In this document: one piece after another, positions 43,721 through 53,327 of the stretch
Position numbering within the stretch: position 1 is the stretch's first letter
Layout: each line of letters opens with the position of its first letter
Assembly: GCF_008389435.1 (NCBI RefSeq)
Contig: NZ_VUYS01000001.1
Coordinates: 124,001 to 188,000 of the forward strand
Origin: Candidatus Nitrosocosmicus agrestis
GTDB taxonomy: Archaea > Thermoproteota > Nitrososphaeria > Nitrososphaerales > Nitrososphaeraceae
Direction: 5' to 3'
Length of the DNA stretch: 64,000 nt
Made by a program: the position numbers and the translations under genes
The notes under the pieces: generated by a model
Seen by the model: only the letters and a program-made list of their open reading frames with translations
What the model was told of the DNA's origin: nothing
Databases searched by the model: none

Positions 43721-45280
43721 TCACCTTTTTGAATCAGAAAGCGCTTGTGGGTTTAGATCATCCGCGGCAAGGTTTTTGTCTATTCTTAGAACTGATTTTG
43801 CCATCTCCCCAGATGCTTCTAATGCCATAGTTTTTACCAAAACGGGATCTAAGACTCCTTTAGTTACCATATTTACTATTTCTCCACTATCTATATCAAC
43901 TCCGTAGCCATCGGGTGATGCCTTGGCATTCATTACTTTCTCCAAGCCATTAAATCCGGCATTTGTTAGAATTTGTCTCATGATGCTTTCCAATGCAGCC
44001 GTTACTACTTCAAGACCAACTTGCTCCAAACCATTGAGTTTTAATTGCTTAATTTTTTCTATGATATGTAGTTCAGCTGCTCCTCCACCAGGAACAACAC
44101 CATAATTTAAAGCCGCTTCTGCAGCATTTATCCCGTCGATTGTTGATCGCCATCTTTCAAGTGACGTTTCTTTTGTGGATCCAGAAATCAATACTGTAAT
44201 TATTTTCTTACCGTTACCTTTTTCTAAATAAATAATTCCGTTATCCTCATCTTCATATATTTTTTCTGAAATCCCAATTACATCAGGATTTTTTAAATCA
44301 TCTAATGACCGTACCGGCTTTGCACCAGTATACCTGGACAAATATTCAATTTCTTCACTTGAAATATGCACTGCAAATAATCCTTTTGATACAAAAAGAT
44401 CTTCGATGATTTGATCCACTTCAGGAGAAGCGATAAAAAGAGTATTTGCACCTGTTTCTACTATCGAATCAACTATTCTTTTTGATTTTTCCAACCTATC
44501 TTTCTCCATTGTTAGTATATCTTGATATTTACTATTTTCTTTAATCCAGGACTCTTTTACTGGTTTCAGATCCAATTTTAGTATAAGGATTTTTGAATTT
44601 TCAACCTTGCTCGGAAGTTCAGGATCAATTCTTTTTCTTTCTAAAACTATTCCATTGAAAATCTTATCTTCAATGTCAACTCGCCTTATTACCTTTACCG
44701 CCTTATCAAAATCATATTGTCCGTTATATACAGCATCTTTTCCTACTGTTCGTAAGGCTTCGACTACTATTTTATGCAATACACGACCATCTAGTTTGGA
44801 CGACAGACTAGTTCTTACAATTTGATCGAGTTCTGCGTCACTCAGTTTAATTTTTTGAGCGCTTTGTTTCAGTAATTCGCATGAATGTTTTATTCCACTT
44901 TCTATGCCTTCAACTACCTTAGTAGGATGAACTGCTAATTCACGGATCAGCCTTTTGCCTTCCTTTATCATTTCGGCAGCAAGAATAACGGCAGTTGTTG
45001 TCCCATCACCCACTTTTTGCTCCTGTCTTTCAGCTATTTCTACTATCATCCTAGCAACTGGATGAATTGCTCTCAAAGACAGCAGAATGGTAACACCATC
45101 ATTTGAAACATGCCTATTCATTGCTTGATCAATTAAAAGTTTGTCGAGACCCTTTGGTCCCAAGGTTGTTCTCACGGTATCAGCTACAGCCATAACGGCA
45201 TTGGAATTAGACTCTAAAGCATTAAATTCAACATTTTCTGCAATTGGTTTCCAAACTCCAAAATTTTGCGGTGAAGACAT
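43721..45280 (-). CDS. Group II chaperonin (thermosome) subunit, divergent
   Basis: ATP-driven double-ring chaperonin subunit. The ATP loop reads QKVGDGTTTAVILAAEMI, the N-terminal TVRTTLGPKGLDKLLID is typical, and the second nucleotide motif appears as VVPGGGAAELHI. At 519 residues it is shorter than usual and lacks a Gly/Met-rich C-terminal tail. Several normally fixed positions are changed (NDGVTILLSLRAIHPVARMI), suggesting a specialised paralogue. It lies between ureC and ureE. ATG start with an upstream TATA-like TTTTTAAATTC at about 45335. Confidence 0.9.
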   Translation of the reverse strand: MSSPQNFGVWKPIAENVEFNALESNSNAVMAVADTVRTTLGPKGLDKLLIDQAMNRHVSNDGVTILLSLRAIHPVARMIVEIAERQEQKVGDGTTTAVILAAEMIKEGKRLIRELAVHPTKVVEGIESGIKHSCELLKQSAQKIKLSDAELDQIVRTSLSSKLDGRVLHKIVVEALRTVGKDAVYNGQYDFDKAVKVIRRVDIEDKIFNGIVLERKRIDPELPSKVENSKILILKLDLKPVKESWIKENSKYQDILTMEKDRLEKSKRIVDSIVETGANTLFIASPEVDQIIEDLFVSKGLFAVHISSEEIEYLSRYTGAKPVRSLDDLKNPDVIGISEKIYEDEDNGIIYLEKGNGKKIITVLISGSTKETSLERWRSTIDGINAAEAALNYGVVPGGGAAELHIIEKIKQLKLNGLEQVGLEVVTAALESIMRQILTNAGFNGLEKVMNAKASPDGYGVDIDSGEIVNMVTKGVLDPVLVKTMALEASGEMAKSVLRIDKNLAADDLNPQALSDSKR

Positions 45281-45700
45281 AATTTTTAGATTTAGAGACC
45301 GAGAGATAAATGTTCAGGATAGGTCTAGAATTAGAATTTAAAAATTTGATCAACCAATGCAGTAATCCAAAGTTAAAGGATAAACTGCAATAAACTAAAT
45401 TTTATAATCAATGTTGTCTAGTTACTTAATTAAAGCAGTTTATCTATACAGGCACAAAGATAGTGGACTCGATATTTCTTCAATAAAAGCACAATAGTCA
45501 ATATATCTCCATATTAATTAAATTATCAAAAGACATCAAAAGAACATAATATTATGATGTTCCTCGTGTTTCCTCATTTTTCGTAATTTATTAAGCGTCA
45601 TTTTCAAATAGTAGAAGACATCATCAAAAAGTTAACATTAAATAATTAAATGGTTTTGTAGCAAGCTCATTGCAAAGTTAAAAAAAGAAATAGTTGTGGC
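45281..45700. other. 420-base spacer between ureC end and thermosome start
   Basis: No ORF is visible. Near 45542-45562 there is a short inverted repeat (GAACAT...ATGTTC, loop of 9), and closer to the chaperonin gene a TATA-like element. It probably holds the end of the ureABC transcript and the thermosome promoter. Confidence 0.4.
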
Positions 45701-47428
45701 CTAAGCCATAAAGTATCTTTGTGCGAGAGTCAACTCCTTTGCAGGGTCCACTGTTGCGATTTGTCCATCAATCTTCACTTCATATGTTTCAGGATCAACA
45801 GTTATTTCAGGAGTCTTGTCGTTCCACATCATATCTTTCTTACCTATACTTCTGCAATTCTTCACTGCTAGTGTTGTTTTCTCTAGACCTAATTTCTGAG
45901 GTACGCCTAATTCTATTGATTTCTTTGACATAAAGGTAAAAGAGGTTTTTTTGACAGCTCGACCCATGGCACCGAACATCGGCCTGTAATACACTGGCTC
46001 TGGTGTGGGTAAAGAAGCATTCGGGTCTCCCATTATAGACCATGCAATAAATCCACCTTTAAAGACCATTTTTGGTTTTGCTGCAAAGAAAGCAGTATTA
46101 TACATCACAATATCTGCATATTTGCCTACCTCAAGGGAACCCAGATAATCGGCTACACCATGTGTAATTGCTGGATTAATTGTGGTCTTCGCAATGTAGC
46201 GTTTTGCTCTAAGGTTATCATTATCCCCTTCTTCATCTTTTAGTTTTCCTTTCATTTTCTTCATTTTATCTGCTGTTTGCCATGCACGTATTACTACCTC
46301 TCCTATTCTACCCATTGCTTGGCTATCGGATGAATACATACTCAATACACCTTCATCATGCATGACATCTTCTGCTGCGATGGTTTCTGCTCTGATTCTT
46401 GAATCTGCGAATGCTACATCTTCTGCGACTGCGGGGTTAAGGTGGTGACAGAACATCAACATATCAAGGTGTTCATCAACTGTATTAACGGTGAATGGCC
46501 TTGTAGGATTGGTCGATGAAGGTAATACATTCTGTTCTGCTGCGATTGCTATAATATCTGGAGCATGTCCACCGCCTGCACCTTCTGTGTGGTAACTATG
46601 AACAACTCTCCCATCAATAGCATTAATTGTATCCTCCAAGTAGGCACATTCATTTATCGAATCTGTGTGGATTGCAACCTGAACATCTGTTAAATCTGCT
46701 GCACGCAGTGAAGCATCTAAAACTGCTGCGGTAGTTCCCCAGTCTTCATGATCCTTTAATCCACAAGCTCCGGCTTCGATCTGTTCCATTTGAGTTGCCA
46801 ACGAAGGATGAGAATCATTACCCTTTCCCAAAAATCCCCAGTTCATTGGAGTATCTTCTACCGATTCAAGCATTCTACTTATATTAAACGTACCTGGTGT
46901 ACAAGTAGTAGCATTGGTACCATCTGCAGGACCAGTACCACCGCCTATCATGTTACAAATACCGTTGCTGATTCCATCTATATATTGCTGTGGTGAAATC
47001 ATGTGAATGTGGGTATCAAAGTGTCCAGGAGTACATATTGTATGCTCACCTGCGGTTGCCTCGGTACAAGCTGAAACTATAAGGTTTCTATCCACATCAT
47101 CCATTACTAGAGGGTTTCCTGCTTTTCCAATACCTGCGATTTTACCATCCTTAATGCCAATATCACCTTTCACTATTCCTATGACAGGATCAATAACTAC
47201 GGCATTTGTGATAACAAAGTCCAAAGCACCAGCTGCATTGGTAACACCAGGCGTTTGGGCCAAACCATCTCTAAGTGTCTTACCACCACCGAATACACAT
47301 TCATCGCCGTGTGAAATCAAATCTTTTTCAATCTCAACAAAGAGATCAGTATCACCTAAGCGAATCTTGTCGCCTTTTGTGACTCCAAATAAATCCGTAT
47401 ATTGTTTTTTGGTTAATTTTAATACCAT
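45701..47428 (-). CDS. ureC: Urease alpha subunit
   Basis: Catalytic subunit that hydrolyses urea to ammonia and carbamate at a dinuclear nickel site. Full length at 575 residues. Visible features include the first nickel motif [15 protein letters not shown], the carbamylated lysine in [12 protein letters not shown], His ligands in [10 protein letters not shown] and [14 protein letters not shown], and the mobile-flap region [23 protein letters not shown] start, 16 bases after ureB. In AOA the released ammonia feeds AMO and the CO2 feeds the hydroxypropionate/hydroxybutyrate cycle. Confidence 0.98.
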   Translation of the reverse strand: MVLKLTKKQYTDLFGVTKGDKIRLGDTDLFVEIEKDLISHGDECVFGGGKTLRDGLAQTPGVTNAAGALDFVITNAVVIDPVIGIVKGDIGIKDGKIAGIGKAGNPLVMDDVDRNLIVSACTEATAGEHTICTPGHFDTHIHMISPQQYIDGISNGICNMIGGGTGPADGTNATTCTPGTFNISRMLESVEDTPMNWGFLGKGNDSHPSLATQMEQIEAGACGLKDHEDWGTTAAVLDASLRAADLTDVQVAIHTDSINECAYLEDTINAIDGRVVHSYHTEGAGGGHAPDIIAIAAEQNVLPSSTNPTRPFTVNTVDEHLDMLMFCHHLNPAVAEDVAFADSRIRAETIAAEDVMHDEGVLSMYSSDSQAMGRIGEVVIRAWQTADKMKKMKGKLKDEEGDNDNLRAKRYIAKTTINPAITHGVADYLGSLEVGKYADIVMYNTAFFAAKPKMVFKGGFIAWSIMGDPNASLPTPEPVYYRPMFGAMGRAVKKTSFTFMSKKSIELGVPQKLGLEKTTLAVKNCRSIGKKDMMWNDKTPEITVDPETYEVKIDGQIATVDPAKELTLAQRYFMA

Positions 47429-47444
47429 CTACAATCATCCTCCC

Positions 47445-47822
47445 CTATGTACTACCCATTCCTTTAAACCCATAGAACTTGGCTTTTTCAAATGCAGATT
47501 TTTTTATATTACCAGATTTCATACTTCCATTTGTTAATCCATTAAATCCAAAGCAAACCTTTGAGCCTCCTAGCTCACACAGTTCAACTTCTTTCGAATC
47601 GCCTGGTTCAAACCTAACCGATGTACCAGCTGGTATATTTAATCTATATCCAAATGCCTCCTCTCTAGGAAAATCTAAGACTTTATTTATTTCAAAAAAG
47701 TGTGTATGAGAACCTATTTGACATGGTCTATCACCAGTATGTTTTACGGTAACCTTAATTGTCTTTCTGTTTTCATTACAGAGCACATCTCCTTCTGATA
47801 AAACATATTCTCCAGGTATCAT
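47445..47822 (-). CDS. ureB: Urease beta subunit
   Basis: Structural subunit of 125 residues. Typical features are the start MIPGEYVLSEGD, KVTVKHTGDRPCQIGSHTHF, the LDFPREEAFGYRLNIPAGTS core and the FEPGDSKEVELCELGG motif. A C-terminal extension of about 20 residues (MKSGNIKKSAFEKAKFYG) is present, as in several archaeal and bacterial UreB. ATG start, between ureA and ureC. Confidence 0.97.
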   Translation of the reverse strand: MIPGEYVLSEGDVLCNENRKTIKVTVKHTGDRPCQIGSHTHFFEINKVLDFPREEAFGYRLNIPAGTSVRFEPGDSKEVELCELGGSKVCFGFNGLTNGSMKSGNIKKSAFEKAKFYGFKGMGST

Positions 47823-47886
47823 TATTAATCAGATCCTCCGATTATTATGATATTTAATTTATACTCAGTAGTCATTCATTTTTCAC

Positions 47887-48189
47887 CTATTGAACTGGAT
47901 CGTGTACGGTAACTAGTTTAGTTCCGTCTGGGAATGTAACTTCGACTTGTACGGTGTGTATCATTTCAGGTACTCCCTCCATAACATCCGTTCTTTTTAA
48001 AATATTTCTTGCAGATGTCATCAGCTCAGCGACTGATTTTCCTTCGCGTGCACCTTCTACCACAAAATTGGCTATATAAGCAATTGACTCGGGATAATTT
48101 AGTTTCACTCCTTTTTGTTTTCTACCTTCGGCAATTTGAGCCGCCGTCCAAATCATCATTTTTTCAATTTCTCTTGGGGCTAACATCAT
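47887..48189 (-). CDS. ureA: Urease gamma subunit
   Basis: Smallest urease subunit, 100 residues: [20 protein letters not shown], the [20 protein letters not shown] core, and the C-terminal strand [17 protein letters not shown]. The two initial ATGs are equivalent. It opens ureABC. TATA-like TTTTAAAATAA lies roughly 40 bases upstream (48225-48235), so the operon promoter is probably here, downstream of the unknown gene at 48297. Confidence 0.97.
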   Translation of the reverse strand: MMLAPREIEKMMIWTAAQIAEGRKQKGVKLNYPESIAYIANFVVEGAREGKSVAELMTSARNILKRTDVMEGVPEMIHTVQVEVTFPDGTKLVTVHDPVQ

Positions 48190-48296
48190 GTTTAATTCAA
48201 ATATAACAAGCGTAGTGAATTATTTTAAAATTCAAAATAATAATTAATATATATGAACAATTACAATGATCCGATTTAGTCGATGTCGACTAAAAA

Positions 48297-48881
48297 CTAT
48301 AATTGTTTAGAAATTTTGACAGGTATACACATTTTTAACCAATAAAACGTCTTGTTGTAATCACCGTTCTTTCCGGTAGGTAATATCAGTTCAAATTTTT
48401 CATGCACTGTATGAATTAATAATACATTTTCTTTTATTGCTGTCCCAAACATATTTGATACCAAGGTTTTTGCGTCAGGGTATAACACAAATTTTTTAAT
48501 ATCCTTATAATCTATAGATATTTCATCTGGAGACTGTAAAGAAGTTTTTTGAACGAAGGAATCTTTTCCTTTAATGTCCGAATAATCGATCTTTTCAGAT
48601 AATACATAGTAAAGGTGTGGCCCGAGACCAGCAACATATCCGGGATCAGCTAGCTTTCGGATTATGCTTTTTCTCAAAAGAATTATCCTACTAGGTGTAA
48701 AGGTTAGAAGATAGTCTACTTTCATCGGCTTCTTTTTTATGTATCCAGAGAGTCTCAAAATAATTGGTTCTACATTGCGTTCATACATGAGATCGCAAAA
48801 CATTTTGATCTTTTGTGTATCTGACAATGTAGAATCAGATTTGATCTTTTTCAAATCGCCCTCGATATCAACCAACAACAA
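48297..48881 (-). CDS. Unknown 194-residue protein between the urea channel and ureA
   Basis: No known domain is recognised. The sequence alternates strands and charged turns: LRLSGYIKKKPMKVDYLLTF, SRIILLRKSII, then ISIDYKDIKKFVLYPDAK, VLLIHTVHEKFELILPTG and a final FYWLKMCIP. This is compatible with a PH-like or GRAM-like beta-barrel fold. It is encoded on the urease strand, about 107 bases before ureA and 103 after the urea-channel gene. A role in urea uptake or urease assembly is only guilt by association. Confidence 0.65.
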   Translation of the reverse strand: MLLVDIEGDLKKIKSDSTLSDTQKIKMFCDLMYERNVEPIILRLSGYIKKKPMKVDYLLTFTPSRIILLRKSIIRKLADPGYVAGLGPHLYYVLSEKIDYSDIKGKDSFVQKTSLQSPDEISIDYKDIKKFVLYPDAKTLVSNMFGTAIKENVLLIHTVHEKFELILPTGKNGDYNKTFYWLKMCIPVKISKQL

Positions 48882-48984
48882 GGCAAGTTATAGAAGGTGA
48901 AATATTACTTTTAAAAACAAATGGCTAGATTTTCAAATTAGAGAAAAAATAAGTCTTGATCGTGATCGAAGAACCAGGAAAAAA

Positions 48985-50121
48985 CTAGCCTTCGGGTCTA
49001 GACCACCCTATCCCCGCCGGTATATTTCCAAATCCAAATATCGCAATGAGCCAGACCCAAGCCGTAAATACAAATGGTCCCGTAAGCGCAGGCAATCCCC
49101 ACTGTCCAAAAAATCTCTGAAGTGCAGGCATTACAATAACAGAGCATGCAACTGTTGCAAGTACAGCCAATAAGAATGACTGCCAAGTTAGTGGCACAAA
49201 ACTAGTTAACGCAATCATTACAAGTACCTGATTGAACCCGTGCAAACCAATTCTGGTTTCCTGTGTAGGTAACTTCATTAATATAGACAATGCTGCCCCT
49301 ATAGCCGATCCTATTAGCGCCATAAGTCCTCCGAGAAAAAGAGGCGAATATTCATTCCACTGTGATGTATACCCATTAGTAAACCAAGGTCTGTCCTGAA
49401 CACCAGCTATGAGAGGTGCTAACTCGAAAGTAAGTGTAAGTCCTACGACCCAAAATACACCAGTCTTCCAATTCTCAACAAAGGTAACCTGAGATACACC
49501 CTTGAATGTGGCAATTATGAACTCTTTGGGTGTCCACTTGAAATTATCAGGCCTTAGCTGTACGGGATTATCGCTTCCAGAAATTTTCACTTCTTTAACA
49601 GATTCTGGTACTTCTGGCCAAACGTCATGGCCATACCGTTTGCTTGCATACATCATAGCCCAAGTAGTAAATATGAAGGAAGATGTAAATCCAGGGATAG
49701 CTACAGAATTGGCTACACCACCTTTGAGATCCGGACTAAAAATATCTCCCATAAAGTGTGAGAATGCCATCCACGCTACAGCAGTAATTATGGCTCCAAA
49801 TATAGAAATCGTAAGGGTTACGCGATTTGCTTTTACGAATGGTCCAGACCAGAAAGCCATTCCAGTTAGAATGGAGTTGTATCCGAACAAACCAAATGTA
49901 ACTAAACCATAATCTGCACCAAGTAGTAACGCTGTCCCCGCACCAATTAAACCTGCAGCGACCATCATTATACCGGCTTTGCGCGAAGCAATAAGTACAC
50001 CAGCAAGAATAAATATACCGGTTATTGGTGAACTTAACAATGGAATTTCAGAGATTCCATTAAACAAGATATAGAAGAAATCTAGAAGAGGATCTCCCGA
50101 CGAATATGTTGGTATTCCCAT
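48985..50121 (-). CDS. Urea transporter, UT family
   Basis: The 378-residue membrane protein is built of about ten transmembrane helices. The UT signature YGLVTFGLFGYNSILTGMAF (near residues 70-90) and the mirrored second half with IGLHGFNQVLVMIALTSFVP show the internal two-fold repeat of channel-like urea transporters. A soluble loop of about 40 residues (VWPEVPESVKEVKISG) lies between the halves. The start is ATG. In the urea island it would let urea equilibrate across the membrane at higher supply. Confidence 0.82.
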   Translation of the reverse strand: MGIPTYSSGDPLLDFFYILFNGISEIPLLSSPITGIFILAGVLIASRKAGIMMVAAGLIGAGTALLLGADYGLVTFGLFGYNSILTGMAFWSGPFVKANRVTLTISIFGAIITAVAWMAFSHFMGDIFSPDLKGGVANSVAIPGFTSSFIFTTWAMMYASKRYGHDVWPEVPESVKEVKISGSDNPVQLRPDNFKWTPKEFIIATFKGVSQVTFVENWKTGVFWVVGLTLTFELAPLIAGVQDRPWFTNGYTSQWNEYSPLFLGGLMALIGSAIGAALSILMKLPTQETRIGLHGFNQVLVMIALTSFVPLTWQSFLLAVLATVACSVIVMPALQRFFGQWGLPALTGPFVFTAWVWLIAIFGFGNIPAGIGWSRPEG

Positions 50122-50204
50122 AGAAGGATTCTGTACAGGTATTGTTTAACAATTTGTATCGAATATCGGTTTATTAATATACAATAGATCTCTATTATAC
50201 ACAT

Positions 50205-52556
50205 TCAATTTAGCAGCAATACAGGCTTATCTGATTCAGACAATACTTTTCTTGTAACGTGACCAATTTCATTGGAATTACCCAACCCTTTTGTTCCCAA
50301 GACAATGATATCGACATTAAGATCATGAGCGGTTTTGATAATCCTGTTCGCAGGGTTCCCGACCTTTACTATTCTTTCACATCTCCTTGAAGTATTTATG
50401 AGAATACTAGATAGCACAAGACGTCCCTCCTTTTCTACCCGCTTTAATAATTCATTATCATATTCAATATTTTCATCCTTGCTATCATCGGGCCAATCAA
50501 TCACATGCACCACGTAGATCATAGAATCGACCTGAAACACATGACTAGCATAGTCTAATGCCCTTATAGAAGGCATAGAACCATCAACAGCTACAAGAAT
50601 CCGTTTATAATTGGCATCAACACGATTTTCAAGATGATCTCCGGTATTCCTCTTTGAAATATCTGATGTCTCATTATCTTGATTTCTTCTTCTAATGCGC
50701 TCTTCTACCAAAAATAAAAGTTTTGAAACGACTGTCGAAATTTCTCTTTTGGATTCGATAATGGGTTTGACAATGAGAAAACAAGCAGCTGCACCAGTCC
50801 ACACTATACTTAGTATTATCCAAAATGCAAAGAATTCAAATGAGAATATATACCCTGAAAAAAATAAAGGCAATGGCCAAATTACGACCAATAAAAGTGT
50901 GAAAATTATTCCATATTTATATCCAAAAAGCGTGCGCTTTTTTAGAAAGACTTCATCATTATCCTCCTTTATTAGCGATCTTATTCTCGCTTCGACTACA
51001 ACAATTCGCTGTTTTGTGATATTGAAATTGAAGTTATCGGGTTTGATCCAGCTTCCCAAGATTACTAATCCGAATCCAGAAACAAATGATGTCAAGTTAC
51101 CCAATAAAAGTGGGATATCATGACTTGTGGATGTTACAGAAATACTTCCGTAAAAATAACTAGCAGAATAAATCCAAACTATGATTCCGAATAACAGACC
51201 CAGTATGGCTGAAATTGAAGCAGCAGTCTTGTTAGTTTTTCTCCAAATCAGAGATAAAGAAATAGGACCCACCGCAGAGCCGATGAGAATTCCCATCGAC
51301 AGATAAATGTATTGCAAATTCAGGCCGATATGAAACAAGGTTAAAGAGAGAAGCCCGATACCAAATCCAAATATCAGGACAGAGTATTTTGAAATGCTCA
51401 TAAGCTGTCTGCCAGATGCAGAGGGTTTGAGATATGTTCTATAAATATCAAATGTAAAAAGAGAAGAGAATGCAACCAGTTCAGCAGAACCGGCACATGT
51501 AACTGCGGTAAACAGCATAGTCAATATCAAAATACCACCCACCTCGCCAAGGAGGTTTGATATAGTGATTGGAGCGACCAAGCCGTGGCTAACTTCAGAA
51601 GCAGAAAGATCAAGATGTAATGCGATCCCAGCAAGTCCTAAAGAGGTAGCTAGCGCAAAAGGTATAGCAAACCAGGCCAGTCCACCAACAAAAAATCCCT
51701 TAATCAATGATCTGGGACGCGCCGCAATGGCACGCTGCCAAAATGTCTGATCGACAAAAACAGTTCCAAAATTACCGATGATGTTGATAATCCCAAAAAT
51801 AAGAGCTCCAACCGATGCAAGCGTAAGAAATGAGCCACCTGAGTTACCTTCGACTGGATCTAATATACTTGCCTCTTGAAGTCCTTCAAATAAGCCCCCT
51901 ATTCCACCAATATGTGGATTGTAAAAGTAAATCCCCACCACGAGGATCAAAATTACGATAAATATCAAAGAAGTGTTTAGATAATCTGCAAAGAAAGTAG
52001 CCTTTAGTCCCCCAAAATAAGTATACATCATAATACTAAGCGGAATAATGAAACATGCAACTGTGATATCAATGCCTGTTAAAGCATTCAATGCAGCAGC
52101 ACCGCCCAAAACTAACATGGCCGTAACAATTGAGTTTGCTAACAAGGCAAAAAGCAAAAATACTTTATGACCAAATTTCCCTAACCTAAGATAGAGAAAT
52201 TCAGTAAAGGTATGAGATGAAGGTGCTCTCTTTTTTAATTCTAATGCAATAACGGCAAACAAAATTATCTGTATACTAGCTCCTGCCGCATACCAAAACG
52301 GTCCGCTAATTCCATACTTGTAGGCAACGGTTGATGACTCAAGTAATGTGGCAGCCCATATCCAAGCAGAAATAACAGAAGAGGCTAACAGACCGCTCTT
52401 TATATTTCGACCAGCTGTAGAAAACCACTCGAATGTTTTTCTTACTCCTAGCCACTTGGTATCGACAAAGATCAATACCAAAACTAATACGGTCATTATC
52501 AATCCCCCTCCAATGAAAATAAGGTAACCTATCCCTTCAGAAAGGATGAATGACAA
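50205..52556 (-). CDS. DUR3-like urea/Na+ (SSS) symporter with C-terminal UspA domain
   Basis: A 783-residue fusion. Residues 1-500 form a 13-14-helix SSS transporter closest to DUR3 urea permeases (ATLLESSTVAYKYGISGPFW, KKRAPSSHTFTEFLYLRLG, GTVFVDQTFWQRAIAARP). Two more helices follow around 540-595. Residues 640-783 are a universal-stress domain (RILVAVDGSMPSIRALDYAS ... GTKGLGNSNEIGHVTRKVL). Its nucleotide motif deviates: only seven residues separate the second and third Gly, and the usual GS is GH. The domain may sense nucleotide or energy state and gate uptake. TTG start. Confidence 0.85.
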   Translation of the reverse strand: MSFILSEGIGYLIFIGGGLIMTVLVLVLIFVDTKWLGVRKTFEWFSTAGRNIKSGLLASSVISAWIWAATLLESSTVAYKYGISGPFWYAAGASIQIILFAVIALELKKRAPSSHTFTEFLYLRLGKFGHKVFLLFALLANSIVTAMLVLGGAAALNALTGIDITVACFIIPLSIMMYTYFGGLKATFFADYLNTSLIFIVILILVVGIYFYNPHIGGIGGLFEGLQEASILDPVEGNSGGSFLTLASVGALIFGIINIIGNFGTVFVDQTFWQRAIAARPRSLIKGFFVGGLAWFAIPFALATSLGLAGIALHLDLSASEVSHGLVAPITISNLLGEVGGILILTMLFTAVTCAGSAELVAFSSLFTFDIYRTYLKPSASGRQLMSISKYSVLIFGFGIGLLSLTLFHIGLNLQYIYLSMGILIGSAVGPISLSLIWRKTNKTAASISAILGLLFGIIVWIYSASYFYGSISVTSTSHDIPLLLGNLTSFVSGFGLVILGSWIKPDNFNFNITKQRIVVVEARIRSLIKEDNDEVFLKKRTLFGYKYGIIFTLLLVVIWPLPLFFSGYIFSFEFFAFWIILSIVWTGAAACFLIVKPIIESKREISTVVSKLLFLVEERIRRRNQDNETSDISKRNTGDHLENRVDANYKRILVAVDGSMPSIRALDYASHVFQVDSMIYVVHVIDWPDDSKDENIEYDNELLKRVEKEGRLVLSSILINTSRRCERIVKVGNPANRIIKTAHDLNVDIIVLGTKGLGNSNEIGHVTRKVLSESDKPVLLLN

Positions 52557-52706
52557 TCAAATGTTAAAGTTTAATTGATTTATTTAAATTAATCTTGATT
52601 TCGTGATTTATTAATGCGATTTTTAACCGGAAAATTCTGTAATTAATTTGAAATTAAAGTTCTAAACTATAAATAATTAGATCAATAATTTTGTAGTATC
52701 AAATCA

Positions 52707-53246
52707 ATGATAGATTCCATAGACGAATTAATCCTCTCTGCTTTAAGTAAAGATGCGAAACAGGATTTAAATGAAATTTGGGACTTTTTAAGAAACTATG
52801 GCTATAATTTGAGTCTAGAAGAGATAGATTCGCGAATAAGAACTCTTGAGGATGAAAAAATAATATCAAGATATACTATATCTATTGATACCAAAAAAGT
52901 CAGGCATAAAATAGTTAGAGTGGTTTTGGTAACATTTAGACCATCGCAGCATTTGAGAAGTAGAGTAGAAGGGTTAAAGAAATACTTAGAAGATGCACCA
53001 TTTGTATTATTTTCTGGGAGGACTAGAGGAGGATATGATTGGATTACCATTCAGGTGTTTTCTTCTCCAGAGGTAGCTGACGAAGAAAGTGATATATATA
53101 GGAACTTGTTTGGAGACATCATACAGACTTACGAAGTATACGATTTTTCTCCACTAAAGGAATCTACATTTAATGCGTTTACTTATACAGATAAGGAATA
53201 CAAAAAATTCTTAAGTGAATGGATGCCACCGTTCCTTGGAAGATGA
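52707..53246 (+). CDS. Lrp/AsnC-like regulator, divergent from the urea symporter
   Basis: The 179-residue protein has an N-terminal winged HTH (residues 1-60, DELILSALSKDAKQDLNEIW, EEIDSRIRTLEDEKIISRYT). A ferredoxin-like C-terminal region follows (RVVLVTFRPSQHLRSRVEGL ... TRGGYDWITIQVFSS) that resembles an Lrp RAM domain. Start and orientation place its promoter in the 150-base gap shared with the DUR3-like gene, the classical arrangement for a local regulator. Control of urea uptake is inference. Confidence 0.72.
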   Translation: MIDSIDELILSALSKDAKQDLNEIWDFLRNYGYNLSLEEIDSRIRTLEDEKIISRYTISIDTKKVRHKIVRVVLVTFRPSQHLRSRVEGLKKYLEDAPFVLFSGRTRGGYDWITIQVFSSPEVADEESDIYRNLFGDIIQTYEVYDFSPLKESTFNAFTYTDKEYKKFLSEWMPPFLGR

Positions 53247-53327
53247 TCACCAACTAAATATTATATTCCAACAAAACTTTATTGTTCAAAAAAATGGCAA
53301 AAATGTAAAAATACTTTTTGGTAATAA

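Noticed and set aside
47007-47537. 176-codon plus-strand ORF
   Set aside because: Antisense shadow of ureC and ureB, both of which are unmistakable.
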